Origin: Vibrio campbellii CAIM 519 = NBRC 15631 = ATCC 25920
GTDB lineage: Bacteria > Pseudomonadota > Gammaproteobacteria > Enterobacterales > Vibrionaceae
Assembly: GCF_002163755.1 (NCBI RefSeq)
Contig: NZ_CP015864.1
Coordinates: 434,001 to 498,000 of the forward strand
DNA length: 64,000 bases
Direction: 5' to 3'
Below the pieces are notes generated by a model, which saw only the letters and a list, made by a program, of their open reading frames with translations, was not told where the DNA came from and did no database searches. Positions 27,848 through 35,911 of this stretch are shown here, piece after piece; position 1 is the stretch's first letter, and every line of letters begins with the position of its first letter. The position numbers and the translations under genes are program-made.

Positions 27848-29827
27848 ATGGATGCAGTTTTCCCGATAGCGCAACGAGAAGGTGATGCGTACCATACGCT
27901 CAGTGATTTTACTAAGTTGTTTGATCAAGCTAAGAGCGGACGTTATTTAATAGGGCAAGGTTACGGCTGGCATAGTGGGGTTCACTTAACTTCAAAAATG
28001 CTACCTTGGGGTAAAGGGCTCAGACCTATTCAAGCGATGCTTGATGGTAAAATTGTAGCGTTTCGGATTCACTCCGATTATCAAGTTGCCACCTACCAAG
28101 ATCAAGAATTTAAATACAGTAATAACTTTGTGCTTATTGAACACGAGGTAGAAAACCCTGAAGATAGTGAAGATGTTTTTAAATTCTATACACTTTATAT
28201 GCACCTTGCGCCACCTTCAGATATTGGTGCCAATTCATCTATAACTACGCGTTACCGTTTACAAGAAGCGAGAAATGTACGCACTTTCAAACACAGTGAT
28301 GTGCCTACTAATTCCGGTGCAAAAAAGCAGTCGATGTCTAAAGGAACATTACTTGAATACCTGTATGCCGAAGAGAAGGAAACCCACCCATACCAGATCG
28401 GCAAAAATACATACAAAATGATAAAGTGCCGTGTGGTAGAGAATGGCGAGTCACCAAGTGGCGGAGAAAAAGCAATGTTAAACAAGATTGTTTGGTTTGC
28501 TTCGGGTCTCAATAGTGACTTTGACATTTTGGAAGATTCCTCTGCTGTCCTATCAGAACCAGTTTCAGAACCAAAGTGGATGTCGGACAATGCGGCAATG
28601 ATTAGGGACGGTAGTGTAGTTTCTTTACTCCCGATCTTATTTAAAGACGGGATAAAGGTTTCAGCTGGGGAAGATATCGGCTACATGGGACTACACGAAT
28701 ATAGCAACGATGCAATAGGAACTAAGAAAGACGATAATCGTGTGCATATCGAGATGTTCTCTTTTGATGAGCCGCCCGAATTTTTCAAAAAACAGATTTC
28801 TCCCAAAAATGCGGAAGAAAATCCACTGGTCATTCTCGATGGAGCCGACAGTAGCGGTGCCGTTGATATGAGTAATTCGTTTATTCAGCAGTTACTTGAA
28901 TCTGTGACAGAAGATCAAGTAACGGATTTTTCCTCGTTCACTGCCCGTGATGCCAAAGTATACTTAGATGGTAAACGTAAACACTTTGAGCGATTTATTG
29001 TGAAACATCCTACAGATTGGCATACAGAATCGTCACAAAGTCTTTATGAATCAATCCATCAGACCGCGAAGGAAGCTCTAGATATCAAGTGCTCGGCCGG
29101 TTTTGTGACTGAAGAAGACTACCTTAATTCCCCATGGCGCGATCAAGTGATGGATAGCTTTGATCTTTTCTCGCAATTCGAACTGGAAAGAGCAGATAAG
29201 TTCTCATGGATGCAAGATTTACAAGGTGACTTGCAACTAGGTAGTGATAAGAGTCTTTGGCATTATTGGCCTTTTGTTAATAATAAAAGTGTTAAGCGCT
29301 GGGCCAATACTACTTTTGGAAATTTGATCGGGAAAGTTGAAACAAGGAATGACTACTCTGCTTATAACCAAACTTATCCTAAATTAAGGGCATTTTATAA
29401 CACCAACCTCGATCAAATGACGATCAAAGAGGTTATGGAAAAACAAAAATCTAGAGAAATATTTGCGGCAGGGAGATTTCAGTTAATTCCAACCACTCTC
29501 AAAGATGCTGTAAATTACTTAGGTATTGATACATCAGATACTTTCTCTCCGGAAGTACAAGATAGGATTTTTGATGAGTATTTGATTACAAAGAAGAGGC
29601 CAAATATAATACGATTCCTTAAAGGAAAGGGAAGAATTGAAGATGCCATCTATGATTGGGCAAAAGAGTTTGCTTCAGCTGGTGTTGAGAGAGGAAGAAA
29701 AATATCAAAAGGAAGGATAGCTGTAGGTGGAGAATCATACTACTCAGGTGATGGACTCAATAAAGCCCATATTTTACCAGAAGAAATGAAACGCTCATTA
29801 AACCAAGCAATAGAGGAGATGAAATGA
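27848..29827 (+). CDS. Probable T6SS peptidoglycan-targeting effector (M23-like plus muramidase-like)
   Basis: A 659-residue protein without signal peptide, as expected for spike-borne cargo. The N-terminal half resembles a LytM/M23 fold: WHSGVHL (41-47), PIQAMLDGKIVAF (60-72), NNFVLIEHE, LYMHL (116-120) and, after an insertion, VSAGEDIGYMGLHE and RVHIEMF (298-304). The usual zinc ligands are altered (HxGxH for HxGxD, RVH for HLH), so peptidase activity is uncertain. The C-terminal part (about 495-615) is lysozyme-like: GKVETRNDYSAYN with candidate catalytic Glu498, MTIKEVMEKQ, AAGRFQLIPTTL, VQDRIFDEYL and KKRPNI. The next gene overlaps its stop and encodes an exported candidate immunity protein. 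Confidence 0.75.
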   Translation: MDAVFPIAQREGDAYHTLSDFTKLFDQAKSGRYLIGQGYGWHSGVHLTSKMLPWGKGLRPIQAMLDGKIVAFRIHSDYQVATYQDQEFKYSNNFVLIEHEVENPEDSEDVFKFYTLYMHLAPPSDIGANSSITTRYRLQEARNVRTFKHSDVPTNSGAKKQSMSKGTLLEYLYAEEKETHPYQIGKNTYKMIKCRVVENGESPSGGEKAMLNKIVWFASGLNSDFDILEDSSAVLSEPVSEPKWMSDNAAMIRDGSVVSLLPILFKDGIKVSAGEDIGYMGLHEYSNDAIGTKKDDNRVHIEMFSFDEPPEFFKKQISPKNAEENPLVILDGADSSGAVDMSNSFIQQLLESVTEDQVTDFSSFTARDAKVYLDGKRKHFERFIVKHPTDWHTESSQSLYESIHQTAKEALDIKCSAGFVTEEDYLNSPWRDQVMDSFDLFSQFELERADKFSWMQDLQGDLQLGSDKSLWHYWPFVNNKSVKRWANTTFGNLIGKVETRNDYSAYNQTYPKLRAFYNTNLDQMTIKEVMEKQKSREIFAAGRFQLIPTTLKDAVNYLGIDTSDTFSPEVQDRIFDEYLITKKRPNIIRFLKGKGRIEDAIYDWAKEFASAGVERGRKISKGRIAVGGESYYSGDGLNKAHILPEEMKRSLNQAIEEMK

Positions 29828-30225
29828 ATAAATTTATTTGGTTAGTATTAAGTTTCATTATATCGTTTTTTGCTCAAAGTCGCGAAACGATGGATGTTAA
29901 TACGCACAATGAAAGAATTGACCCTATAGTCGAAAATGCGATTAAAGAGGGCCTAGCAACGGGTTTTAACTTTGACTCCAATAAGTTAGTTTTTACATAC
30001 AGCTGTGGTGGTGGTGCGATCTGTGGTGGAGTCTATCTACCTGAAGTAGGAATAGTTGTAAACTTTCCAGATAATTATATAGTTGATGAACAAAGAGAAT
30101 TTGAAGTTAAGAACTCTATTAAGTCAGAAAAGCTGTGTATTTCTGGGGTAAGTGCATACGATAAGACTATATATGAGAACCAGTGCTACATATTAGATGA
30201 GAATGAACTTATTAAAAGCAAATAA
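29824..30225 (+). CDS. Candidate periplasmic immunity protein
   Basis: A 133-residue protein overlapping the effector stop by 4 bases (ATGA). The N-terminus is a signal peptide (MNKFIWLVLSFIISFFAQS) and the mature part contains at least four cysteines (SCGGGAICGG, LCISG, QCYILD) that could form disulfides in the periplasm. No known family is recognised. Periplasmic location, overlap with a peptidoglycan-hydrolase-like effector and AT-rich composition fit a cognate immunity protein; this is inference from context. Confidence 0.7.
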   Translation: MNKFIWLVLSFIISFFAQSRETMDVNTHNERIDPIVENAIKEGLATGFNFDSNKLVFTYSCGGGAICGGVYLPEVGIVVNFPDNYIVDEQREFEVKNSIKSEKLCISGVSAYDKTIYENQCYILDENELIKSK

Positions 30226-30270
30226 TTATAAATGTTGTAAATATTAAATTAATTTTTAATTGTACAGAGG

Positions 30271-30525
30271 ATGATTGTAGAAATTTATCTCTAGATAGAA
30301 AGAATACGTTTTTTTAAATTTGAAGTAAATAAAAGCAAGAATGCGTACTTTTCATTGACTAGAAGTGGTGGACGGTTGAGTGTCGTTGCGAACTCCGTTG
30401 ACATGATCGAAGACGAAGATGCTGTTGAATACTTCTGTGAAATGGGGACTGAAACAGCTCTGGCTCCTAACGTTAGATTAAAAATAAAGCACGTAAAGCC
30501 CAATAAGTTTGAGTCTTGGGATTAA
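30271..30525 (+). pseudogene. Short gene interrupted by an in-frame amber codon
   Basis: From ATG 30,271 the frame reads MIVEIYL, then TAG (30,292-30,294), then stays open for 76 codons to TAA at 30,523. The downstream part has normal protein-like composition (AYFSLTRSGGRLSVVANS, EDAVEYFCEMGTETALAP) and ends KFESWD. No good start follows the TAG. It looks like a decayed immunity or cargo gene left between the effector module and the orphan lipoprotein. A homopolymer of seven T directly after (30,309-30,315) is an alternative site of damage. Family unknown. Confidence 0.5.
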
Positions 30526-30639
30526 GGATACGGATATTTTTTCAGTGAAATAAACCCCGAGAGGTATTTTTCTTTTAAATGCAATTTATGCGTAATATAA
30601 TTTAAAAAATAATAAACAGCACCAAAGTGGTTAGGAATA

Positions 30640-31050
30640 ATGAATAAAACAATTAAATTAATTTTACTGCTTACAGCAGCGACATCGGTTGTTGGTTGTC
30701 AAACTATGTCGAGTCAAGCATTGACTCCTACGGCGACAAAAGAAACCATTGAAAAAGCAAAAGCCGAACTCGACGGACAACGTTTTTACAAACTTAATGA
30801 ATACGACCAAGCGATTGAAGTTTCAGACGATGGTGTAATCGTTTTCAATTCGTACTTACCTCGTAGCGGTGGCTACAAATGGGTACCTGTCGTAATTCAG
30901 GACAGCAGTTTTCATGTGTCATGTGATTATCTTCGCGAGTTTGTAGATGCAGGAATGGTCGTGACGGCAAAGTTTGTCGGTAGGGGTGGGCGTATTGAAA
31001 ATTATAATAAACAACGTTGTGAAGAGCACGGTGAACCTGTTTGGAACTAA
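30640..31050 (+). CDS. Small lipoprotein, possible orphan immunity protein
   Basis: A 136-residue protein with a type II signal peptide and lipobox VVGC (Cys20). The mature domain has paired late cysteines (SCDYLREF and QRCEEHG) and no family I can name. It lies at the end of the T6SS cargo region, behind a broken gene and ahead of a strong terminator. That position is usual for orphan immunity genes retained after effector replacement; this role is inference. An ordinary envelope lipoprotein is the alternative. Confidence 0.65.
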   Translation: MNKTIKLILLLTAATSVVGCQTMSSQALTPTATKETIEKAKAELDGQRFYKLNEYDQAIEVSDDGVIVFNSYLPRSGGYKWVPVVIQDSSFHVSCDYLREFVDAGMVVTAKFVGRGGRIENYNKQRCEEHGEPVWN

Positions 31051-31061
31051 ACGTTTCTATT

Positions 31062-31084
31062 AAAGCGCCTTTCGGCGCTTTTTT
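31062..31084 (+). terminator. Intrinsic terminator closing the T6SS region
   Basis: AAGCGCC, loop TTTC, GGCGCTT and a run of T starts 12 bases after the lipoprotein stop. It marks the end of the rightward cargo transcript. Confidence 0.85.
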
Positions 31085-31271
31085 CCCTCTACGCTCCCCG
31101 TACATATAGCACCCAATATTCGGCCCCTCTTTTCTGATCCCTTTAATGGAGTCGAATTGTAAGAAAAAACATTGAGTAATGGGCGAAAATAATCCAGTCA
31201 ATTAAATACGGTGACAGAAAGTCGTTGCTTCTAACTCTGCTGGTAATCGGGAAGTGGAAGAGGAGGTAATA

Positions 31272-31343
31272 ATGTTTAGTTATCTGTCTATCCCATTGTC
31301 ACTTATTGGCGTAGCAACAACAAACAGTCTGACGTGGATTTAA
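31272..31343 (+). CDS. Possible 23-residue hydrophobic peptide with perfect ribosome site
   Basis: AGGAGGTAATA directly precedes ATG 31,272, the best Shine-Dalgarno in this stretch. The frame encodes MFSYLSIPLSLIGVATTNSL and three more residues before TAA. A second frame just beyond (GFKFGVVFALAAYR, ending near 31,382) continues the hydrophobic character, so this could be the 5' end of a small membrane-protein gene broken by a frameshift. It could also be a true small peptide. Otherwise the 31,085-31,418 interval shows nothing. Confidence 0.35.
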   Translation: MFSYLSIPLSLIGVATTNSLTWI

Positions 31344-31418
31344 GTTTGGTGTTGTATTTGCACTTGCAGCTTATCGATGAATCAGTAAAGATCACTTTTT
31401 CCATATTTAGAGTTTGTT

Positions 31419-32141
31419 ATGAGCCAATCTTCTTTCGAATCTATTGTCCATTTACGTCGTTCAGTTAGAAAATACGATGCGGATGCTGAATTTAACCACG
31501 ACGATGTAGCAACGGCCCTAGAGTTGACGACTTTAAGCCCCAATAGCAGCAACATGCAGATGTGGGAATTTCATCGAGTTATCTCGGATGAGAAAAAAGC
31601 AAAGCTAGCAGAATACTGTATGGGACAAAATGCAGCCAAAACCGCGAATGAACTGGTGGTTTTTGTCGCAACGACCCACAACTGGGGAGAGCGCGCGAAG
31701 CGCAACGCAGAGACTGTGCGTCAAGCTTTTAAAGGCCGTGACGACGTTGCGGCCAAGCGCGCCCTTAATTATTACGAAAAACTCATCCCAATGGTTTACA
31801 ACAACGACATGTTTGGTGTCCGCGGTTTACTGAGGAAGGCATATAGCTGGTGGTTAGGTAGAAACAAACCCATGGTGCGAGAAGTGAGTAAATCGGACGT
31901 ACGTGTTTGTTTGCACAAGAGCGTTTCACTTGCTGCGATGACCTTTATGTACGCAATGCGCGAGAAAGGTTATGACACATGCCCGATGGAGGGCTTTGAT
32001 TCAAAACGCGTAAAACAGCTACTCGGTTTAAGAGACAGCGACCAGATCACAATGGTTGTTAGCTGTGGTGTTAGAACCGATGAGGGCGTATACGGAGAAC
32101 GTCATCGTGTCGCGAATGAGTCAGTGATTAAAACGCACTAA
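31419..32141 (+). CDS. Nitroreductase family FMN oxidoreductase
   Basis: A 240-residue protein with the nitroreductase opening IVHLRRSVRKYD (the RRSxRxY FMN-binding motif), LTTLSPNSSNMQMWEF, and the later GYDTCPMEGFD and VVSCGVR. Such enzymes use FMN and NAD(P)H to reduce nitro compounds, quinones or flavins in the cytoplasm; the substrate cannot be predicted. It is monocistronic by layout, about 370 bases after the T6SS terminator. Confidence 0.88.
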   Translation: MSQSSFESIVHLRRSVRKYDADAEFNHDDVATALELTTLSPNSSNMQMWEFHRVISDEKKAKLAEYCMGQNAAKTANELVVFVATTHNWGERAKRNAETVRQAFKGRDDVAAKRALNYYEKLIPMVYNNDMFGVRGLLRKAYSWWLGRNKPMVREVSKSDVRVCLHKSVSLAAMTFMYAMREKGYDTCPMEGFDSKRVKQLLGLRDSDQITMVVSCGVRTDEGVYGERHRVANESVIKTH

Positions 32142-32401
32142 TTTATCGCTAAACTTTTTGTTCGAGCTGCCGCTAATAACTAGAACGCCTTTCCATATTG
32201 AACGTATGGCTGTTTTTTGTTCAAAAATTAGACGAAATTTCAGCATTTGATATAGAAGTGTGCAGTCAGCATCCTTTTGATTATTTACAAATTCTGTCTC
32301 AAAGACTACAAAAGGACTCTTGGAAATTTACGCCTGTGAAGTGATTCTCTGTGGCATTGCATCAAGCCACTTCTTGATGCGTATTTTGGATAATTGGGTT
32401 T

Positions 32402-33382
32402 ATGAGTAACGTAACCAGTACTATTCTGACTGAAAGTGGTACCAATGAGCTTGAAATCATTGAGTTCCATTTAGAAAAACAATTGCCAGATGGCAGCACA
32501 AAAACATGTTATTACGGTATTAACGTCGCTAAAGTACGAGAAGTGATTCGCGTACCAGAGACTACTGATTATCCGAATGCACAACCTCACATGATCGGCG
32601 TATTCTCGTCGCGCGAAGTATTAACACCTCTGGTTGACCTTGCTGGTTGGTTAGGTGTTCCTACTCGCCGTGATCTTGAGCGTAAGTTCGTTATCGTTAC
32701 CGATTTTAACAAGATGACAAATGGCTTCTTGATTGACAGTATTTCGCGTATCCACCGTATTTCTTGGAACGATGTGGAATCTCCAAGCCAATTCTTAGAG
32801 GCGGGTGAGCAAGATTGTGTTGTGGCTGTTGTTCGTAAAGATGGCAACCTGATCATGATTCTGGATTTCGAGAAAATCATTGCAGACATCAACCCAGAAC
32901 TGAGTATGGAAAAATACGATGTAACTGGCGATAAATCAGTAGACTTGAACCAACGTATGGTAGGTAAGCGTAACGCAAAAACCGTCATGGTGGTGGATGA
33001 CTCTGCGTTTATTCGTTCATTGATTCAAGATACATTGGCTTCTGCGGGTTATAACGTGATCACCTGTAAAGATGGTGGCGAAGCGTATGAAAAGTTGATG
33101 AGCTTGATCGAAGTTGCGAAAGAAGAAAACTTGCCAGTTCGTGAATTGCTTGATGCCGTTGTAACCGACGTAGAAATGCCTCGTATGGATGGTATGCACT
33201 TAGTCAAACGACTGCGTGATACGCAAGAATATAACGAAATGCCTATCGTAATGTTTTCTTCATTAATGAGTGAAGATAACCGTGCGAAGGCGTTGTCCCT
33301 TGGTGCTAATGACACCATCACCAAGCCAGAGATTGGCCGCATGGTGAATATGATGGATAAGCACGTATTTAATTTCGCATAA
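32402..33382 (+). CDS. cheV: CheV, CheW-receiver chemotaxis coupling protein
   Basis: A 326-residue protein with a CheW-like domain (about 15-170; YYGINVAKVREVIRVPE, MIGVFSSREVLTPLVDLA). A receiver domain follows (about 193-326) with acidic pair VVDDSAF, phosphoacceptor in VVTDVEMPRMDG and lysine in TITKPEIG. CheV couples chemoreceptors to CheA and its phosphorylation tunes adaptation. It stands alone, away from a flagellar or che operon, with its own terminator. Confidence 0.95.
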   Translation: MSNVTSTILTESGTNELEIIEFHLEKQLPDGSTKTCYYGINVAKVREVIRVPETTDYPNAQPHMIGVFSSREVLTPLVDLAGWLGVPTRRDLERKFVIVTDFNKMTNGFLIDSISRIHRISWNDVESPSQFLEAGEQDCVVAVVRKDGNLIMILDFEKIIADINPELSMEKYDVTGDKSVDLNQRMVGKRNAKTVMVVDDSAFIRSLIQDTLASAGYNVITCKDGGEAYEKLMSLIEVAKEENLPVRELLDAVVTDVEMPRMDGMHLVKRLRDTQEYNEMPIVMFSSLMSEDNRAKALSLGANDTITKPEIGRMVNMMDKHVFNFA

Positions 33383-33399
33383 ATTATCTCGAGATAATA

Positions 33400-33426
33400 A
33401 AAAGGCTGCCGAATTGGCAGCCTTTT
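33400..33426 (+). terminator. Terminator after cheV
   Basis: AAAAGGCTGCC, loop GAATT, GGCAGCCTTTT. A perfect 11-bp stem with T-tract, 17 bases after the cheV stop. Confidence 0.88.
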
Positions 33427-33561
33427 GGTTATAAAAAGATAGTTTTTCGATTGTGTTTTTATGCGATCAATAAACTCTTCGCAGGGTGAGAGTTGGCCAT
33501 TAATAATTTTTATATATTCATCTGGCTCTCTAATAAATAATTACAATATAAGAACATATCC

Positions 33562-34284
33562 ATGGATTTCGATTTAACTACTTTGCTTGCTATGGGTCTG
33601 ATTTTCCTCGGCTCTTACGTACAAACTGCCATAGGTTTTGGCCTGGCTATTGTGTCTGCACCATTATTGATTCTTTGGGCGCCGGAGTATGTGCCGGCAC
33701 CAATCTGTCTTGTTGCGCTGTTTATATCTTTGATGAACGCAATGAAGCACCGCAGTAGTGTAGAAGTCGGCGGTTTAAAGATGGCACTGATTGGTCGCGT
33801 GCCAGGGTCATTAGCGGGTGGGGCATTGCTGTTTTTTGTCTCTACAGAAGCACTGACACTTTGGATAGGATTCCTTGTGCTTTTTGCCGTGGCAGTAAGT
33901 GTACTTCCGTTTCGTATTGAGCCAACGCCTGGGCGTATGACGTTTGCTGGTTTCTTCTCTGGCTTATTTGGTACGAGCTCTGCCATTGGCGGTCCGCCGA
34001 TGGCGTTATTGCTGCAACATCAAGAAGCAAATCAGTTACGTGGTAACCTTTCTGCCTTCTTTGTTTTCAGCTCTATTATCTCGCTAGTGGTACAAATTCC
34101 GGTTGGTTTCTTCACTCTTCATCATTTAGTGATTACTTTGCCATTGCTGCCAGCAGGGGCGTTTGGCTACTGGCTGGCAATGAAAACAACGCAATCTTTG
34201 CCAAAAGAAAAAATTCGCTTTGGTGCGCTGACACTCTGTTTTGTTAGCGGTATTACAGCAGTGATTCAAGGCTTAGCTTTGTAA
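33562..34284 (+). CDS. TauE/SafE family sulfite/anion exporter-like permease
   Basis: A 240-residue membrane protein with about seven to eight hydrophobic segments. The N-terminal GSYVQTAIGFGLAIVSAPLL and the internal repeat FFSGLFGTSSAIGGPPMALL are characteristic of the TauE/SafE (DUF81) family. The family moves sulfur-containing or other organic anions; the substrate here is unknown. It is followed by rarD 82 bases later in the same direction. Confidence 0.88.
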   Translation: MDFDLTTLLAMGLIFLGSYVQTAIGFGLAIVSAPLLILWAPEYVPAPICLVALFISLMNAMKHRSSVEVGGLKMALIGRVPGSLAGGALLFFVSTEALTLWIGFLVLFAVAVSVLPFRIEPTPGRMTFAGFFSGLFGTSSAIGGPPMALLLQHQEANQLRGNLSAFFVFSSIISLVVQIPVGFFTLHHLVITLPLLPAGAFGYWLAMKTTQSLPKEKIRFGALTLCFVSGITAVIQGLAL

Positions 34285-34366
34285 AGGCGATCTTCGCTCT
34301 CAAATTCACTTTACAAAAAGACTTTGCGCTATAGAATCGCGTCAATTTTTATGAGTCGAGTTAGTT

Positions 34367-35272
34367 ATGAACAACAGTCTTTACGGCAATTTAATGGCTG
34401 CATTGTCCTTTGTTATTTGGGGATTGTTGCCTATTTATTATCGCTTTCTGCCAAATGCATCGATGGATGAACTGTTGGCGTTGCGCATCATTGGCTCGGT
34501 GCCAGTAGGGATTATTTTAGTATTGGCGATGACGCGCCATATGCCGAAATGGTCTAAGGTTTGGCAAGATAAAAAGTCACTTTGGTATACGTTTCTCGCC
34601 AGTAGCCTCATGTGTATTTCTTGGGTTGCCTTTACATGGGCGCTGACCAATAACCGAGTCATTGACGCTAGCTTGGGTTTCTTCATCGGTCCTCTTATTT
34701 CTGTCGCGCTTGGTGTGTTTATCTTGGGTGATAAGCTATCCAAAGGGCAATTTATTGCGATTCTTTTAGCGACTATTGGCGTGTTATATCAGGTTTTCCA
34801 ATACGGTCAATTACCGCTAGTGGCACTGACGATGGGCTTTTTCTTTTCTCTGTATGGTCTTTTTAAGAAGAAGATTAATTTTGATTGGAGTACAACGCTG
34901 TTTATTGAGGCGTTAGTGCTGACACCAATCGCATTTACCTATCTTATTGTGAAACAAGTAGCGTTAGGAGAGTTGGCCTCTACGGTAGATATGACGACCT
35001 TCATGCTCTATTTAGGCAGTGCACCGGTGACGATTCTACCGTTGATTTTCTACTCGATCGCGATCCGAATTACAAACTTGTCTACAGTTGGACTTATGCA
35101 ATACATTGAGCCAAGCCTACAGTTTGTGTTGGCTGTCGTGTTCTTTGGTGAGTTGTTCGACAGCGTAAAAGCGGTGACATTTGCCTTTATCTGGGTTGGT
35201 CTACTGTTTACGATTTTTGAGGGTGTGGCCAAGCTATCAAAGCGAAGAAAGCTTGCTGACCACTCAATTTAA
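34367..35272 (+). CDS. rarD: RarD-type DMT superfamily transporter
   Basis: A 301-residue, ten-segment EamA/DMT transporter. The opening GNLMAALSFVIWGLLPIYYR, followed by ELLALRIIGSVPVG and SLMCISWVAFTWALTNNRVIDASLG, is the RarD signature. It is an inner-membrane protein often annotated as chloramphenicol-sensitive, but its substrate is not known. Length and order are normal. Confidence 0.92.
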   Translation: MNNSLYGNLMAALSFVIWGLLPIYYRFLPNASMDELLALRIIGSVPVGIILVLAMTRHMPKWSKVWQDKKSLWYTFLASSLMCISWVAFTWALTNNRVIDASLGFFIGPLISVALGVFILGDKLSKGQFIAILLATIGVLYQVFQYGQLPLVALTMGFFFSLYGLFKKKINFDWSTTLFIEALVLTPIAFTYLIVKQVALGELASTVDMTTFMLYLGSAPVTILPLIFYSIAIRITNLSTVGLMQYIEPSLQFVLAVVFFGELFDSVKAVTFAFIWVGLLFTIFEGVAKLSKRRKLADHSI

Positions 35273-35355
35273 CCCATTCCTTCTTTAGGTTCATAGGGCT
35301 AGCTTATATTTTAGGTGAAGCTATCGTCTTTGATATTACTCAACTGCCTAAGTTG

Positions 35356-35547
35356 ATGTCCGAAATCAATCAAGCTCAAACTAACTATCGAGACCGCATT
35401 GACAGTTACTACCTTGAAAACCTTGAGGTAACTGAAGTCATGTCGAATCTAGAAGAAAAGATCGCTTGGTGTAAGAGCATCGGGCTGTTTCTTCAGGTCT
35501 TTGGCCTAGCGTTGATTTTAGCGCGAGACCTTGCGCGAAAACCCTAG
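35356..35547 (+). CDS. Small helical protein with C-terminal membrane segment, possibly a fragment
   Basis: About 63 residues: a hydrophilic helical N-terminal part (QAQTNYRDRIDSYY) and a C-terminal membrane helix (SIGLFLQVFGLALILARDLA). The frame stays open upstream without a start codon (FIGLAYILGEAIVFDITQLP), so this may be the 3' remnant of a larger membrane protein whose 5' end was lost at the rarD junction. ATG 35,356 has no clear ribosome site. Function unknown. Confidence 0.4.
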   Translation: MSEINQAQTNYRDRIDSYYLENLEVTEVMSNLEEKIAWCKSIGLFLQVFGLALILARDLARKP

Positions 35548-35563
35548 GGGTAACGCAAATCAT

Positions 35564-35597
35564 TTGCGATTTGCAAAGGACCGTTTGCAATATGCAT
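35564..35597. promoter_or_regulatory. Two LuxO-type activator sites upstream of qrr
   Basis: TTGCGATTTGCAA (35,564-35,576) and TTGCAATATGCAT (35,585-35,597) each differ by one base from the dyad TTGCA-N3-TGCAA. Paired LuxO sites about 90-120 bases upstream of a sigma-54 promoter are the standard design of Vibrio qrr genes. Confidence 0.8.
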
Positions 35598-35680
35598 CCA
35601 TATGGAAAGTGCAAGGATTAATATTCGTACAATTTTATTGCAAGTGATTAAATATCAATCGATTTAAGTGCATCAAAAAG

Positions 35681-35697
35681 TTGGCATGCCTAATGCT
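35681..35697 (+). promoter_or_regulatory. Sigma-54 promoter of qrr
   Basis: TTGGCATGCCTAATGCT contains the GG and GC dinucleotides separated by exactly 10 bases (GG 35,683-35,684; GC 35,695-35,696). The predicted start is about 12 bases beyond the GC, at the first base of the Qrr RNA. Confidence 0.88.
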
Positions 35698-35707
35698 TTA
35701 GCTGCAA

Positions 35708-35811
35708 TGACCCTTTAAGCCGAGGGTCACCTAGCCAACTGACGTTGTTAGTGAACCCAATTGTTCACACGTATATACAGCCAATCACAAGCCTTGTGGT
35801 TGGCTTTTTTT
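35708..35811 (+). ncRNA. qrr: Qrr quorum-regulatory small RNA
   Basis: About 104 nt. The RNA starts TGACCC, forms a first stem (GACCCT with AGGGTC), then carries the invariant Qrr core CCTAGCCAACTGACGTTGTT followed by AGTGAA, a second stem around AATTGTTCAC, and an intrinsic terminator (AGCCAATCACAAG with CTTGTGGTTGGCT and eight T). Qrr RNAs act with Hfq at low cell density, after LuxO-phosphate activation through sigma-54, to repress the LuxR/HapR-type regulator and adjust many targets. Vibrios of this clade carry several qrr copies; which number this is cannot be told from the window alone. Confidence 0.96.
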
Positions 35812-35911
35812 TCACAATCAATTCACGTTTTAATTGTTACAGTTTCCAGTCGAATAATGCCGATGGCTGTGGTAGTTTTCGCGCGCATATAAATTCTAAT
35901 TGGTTGTATTA

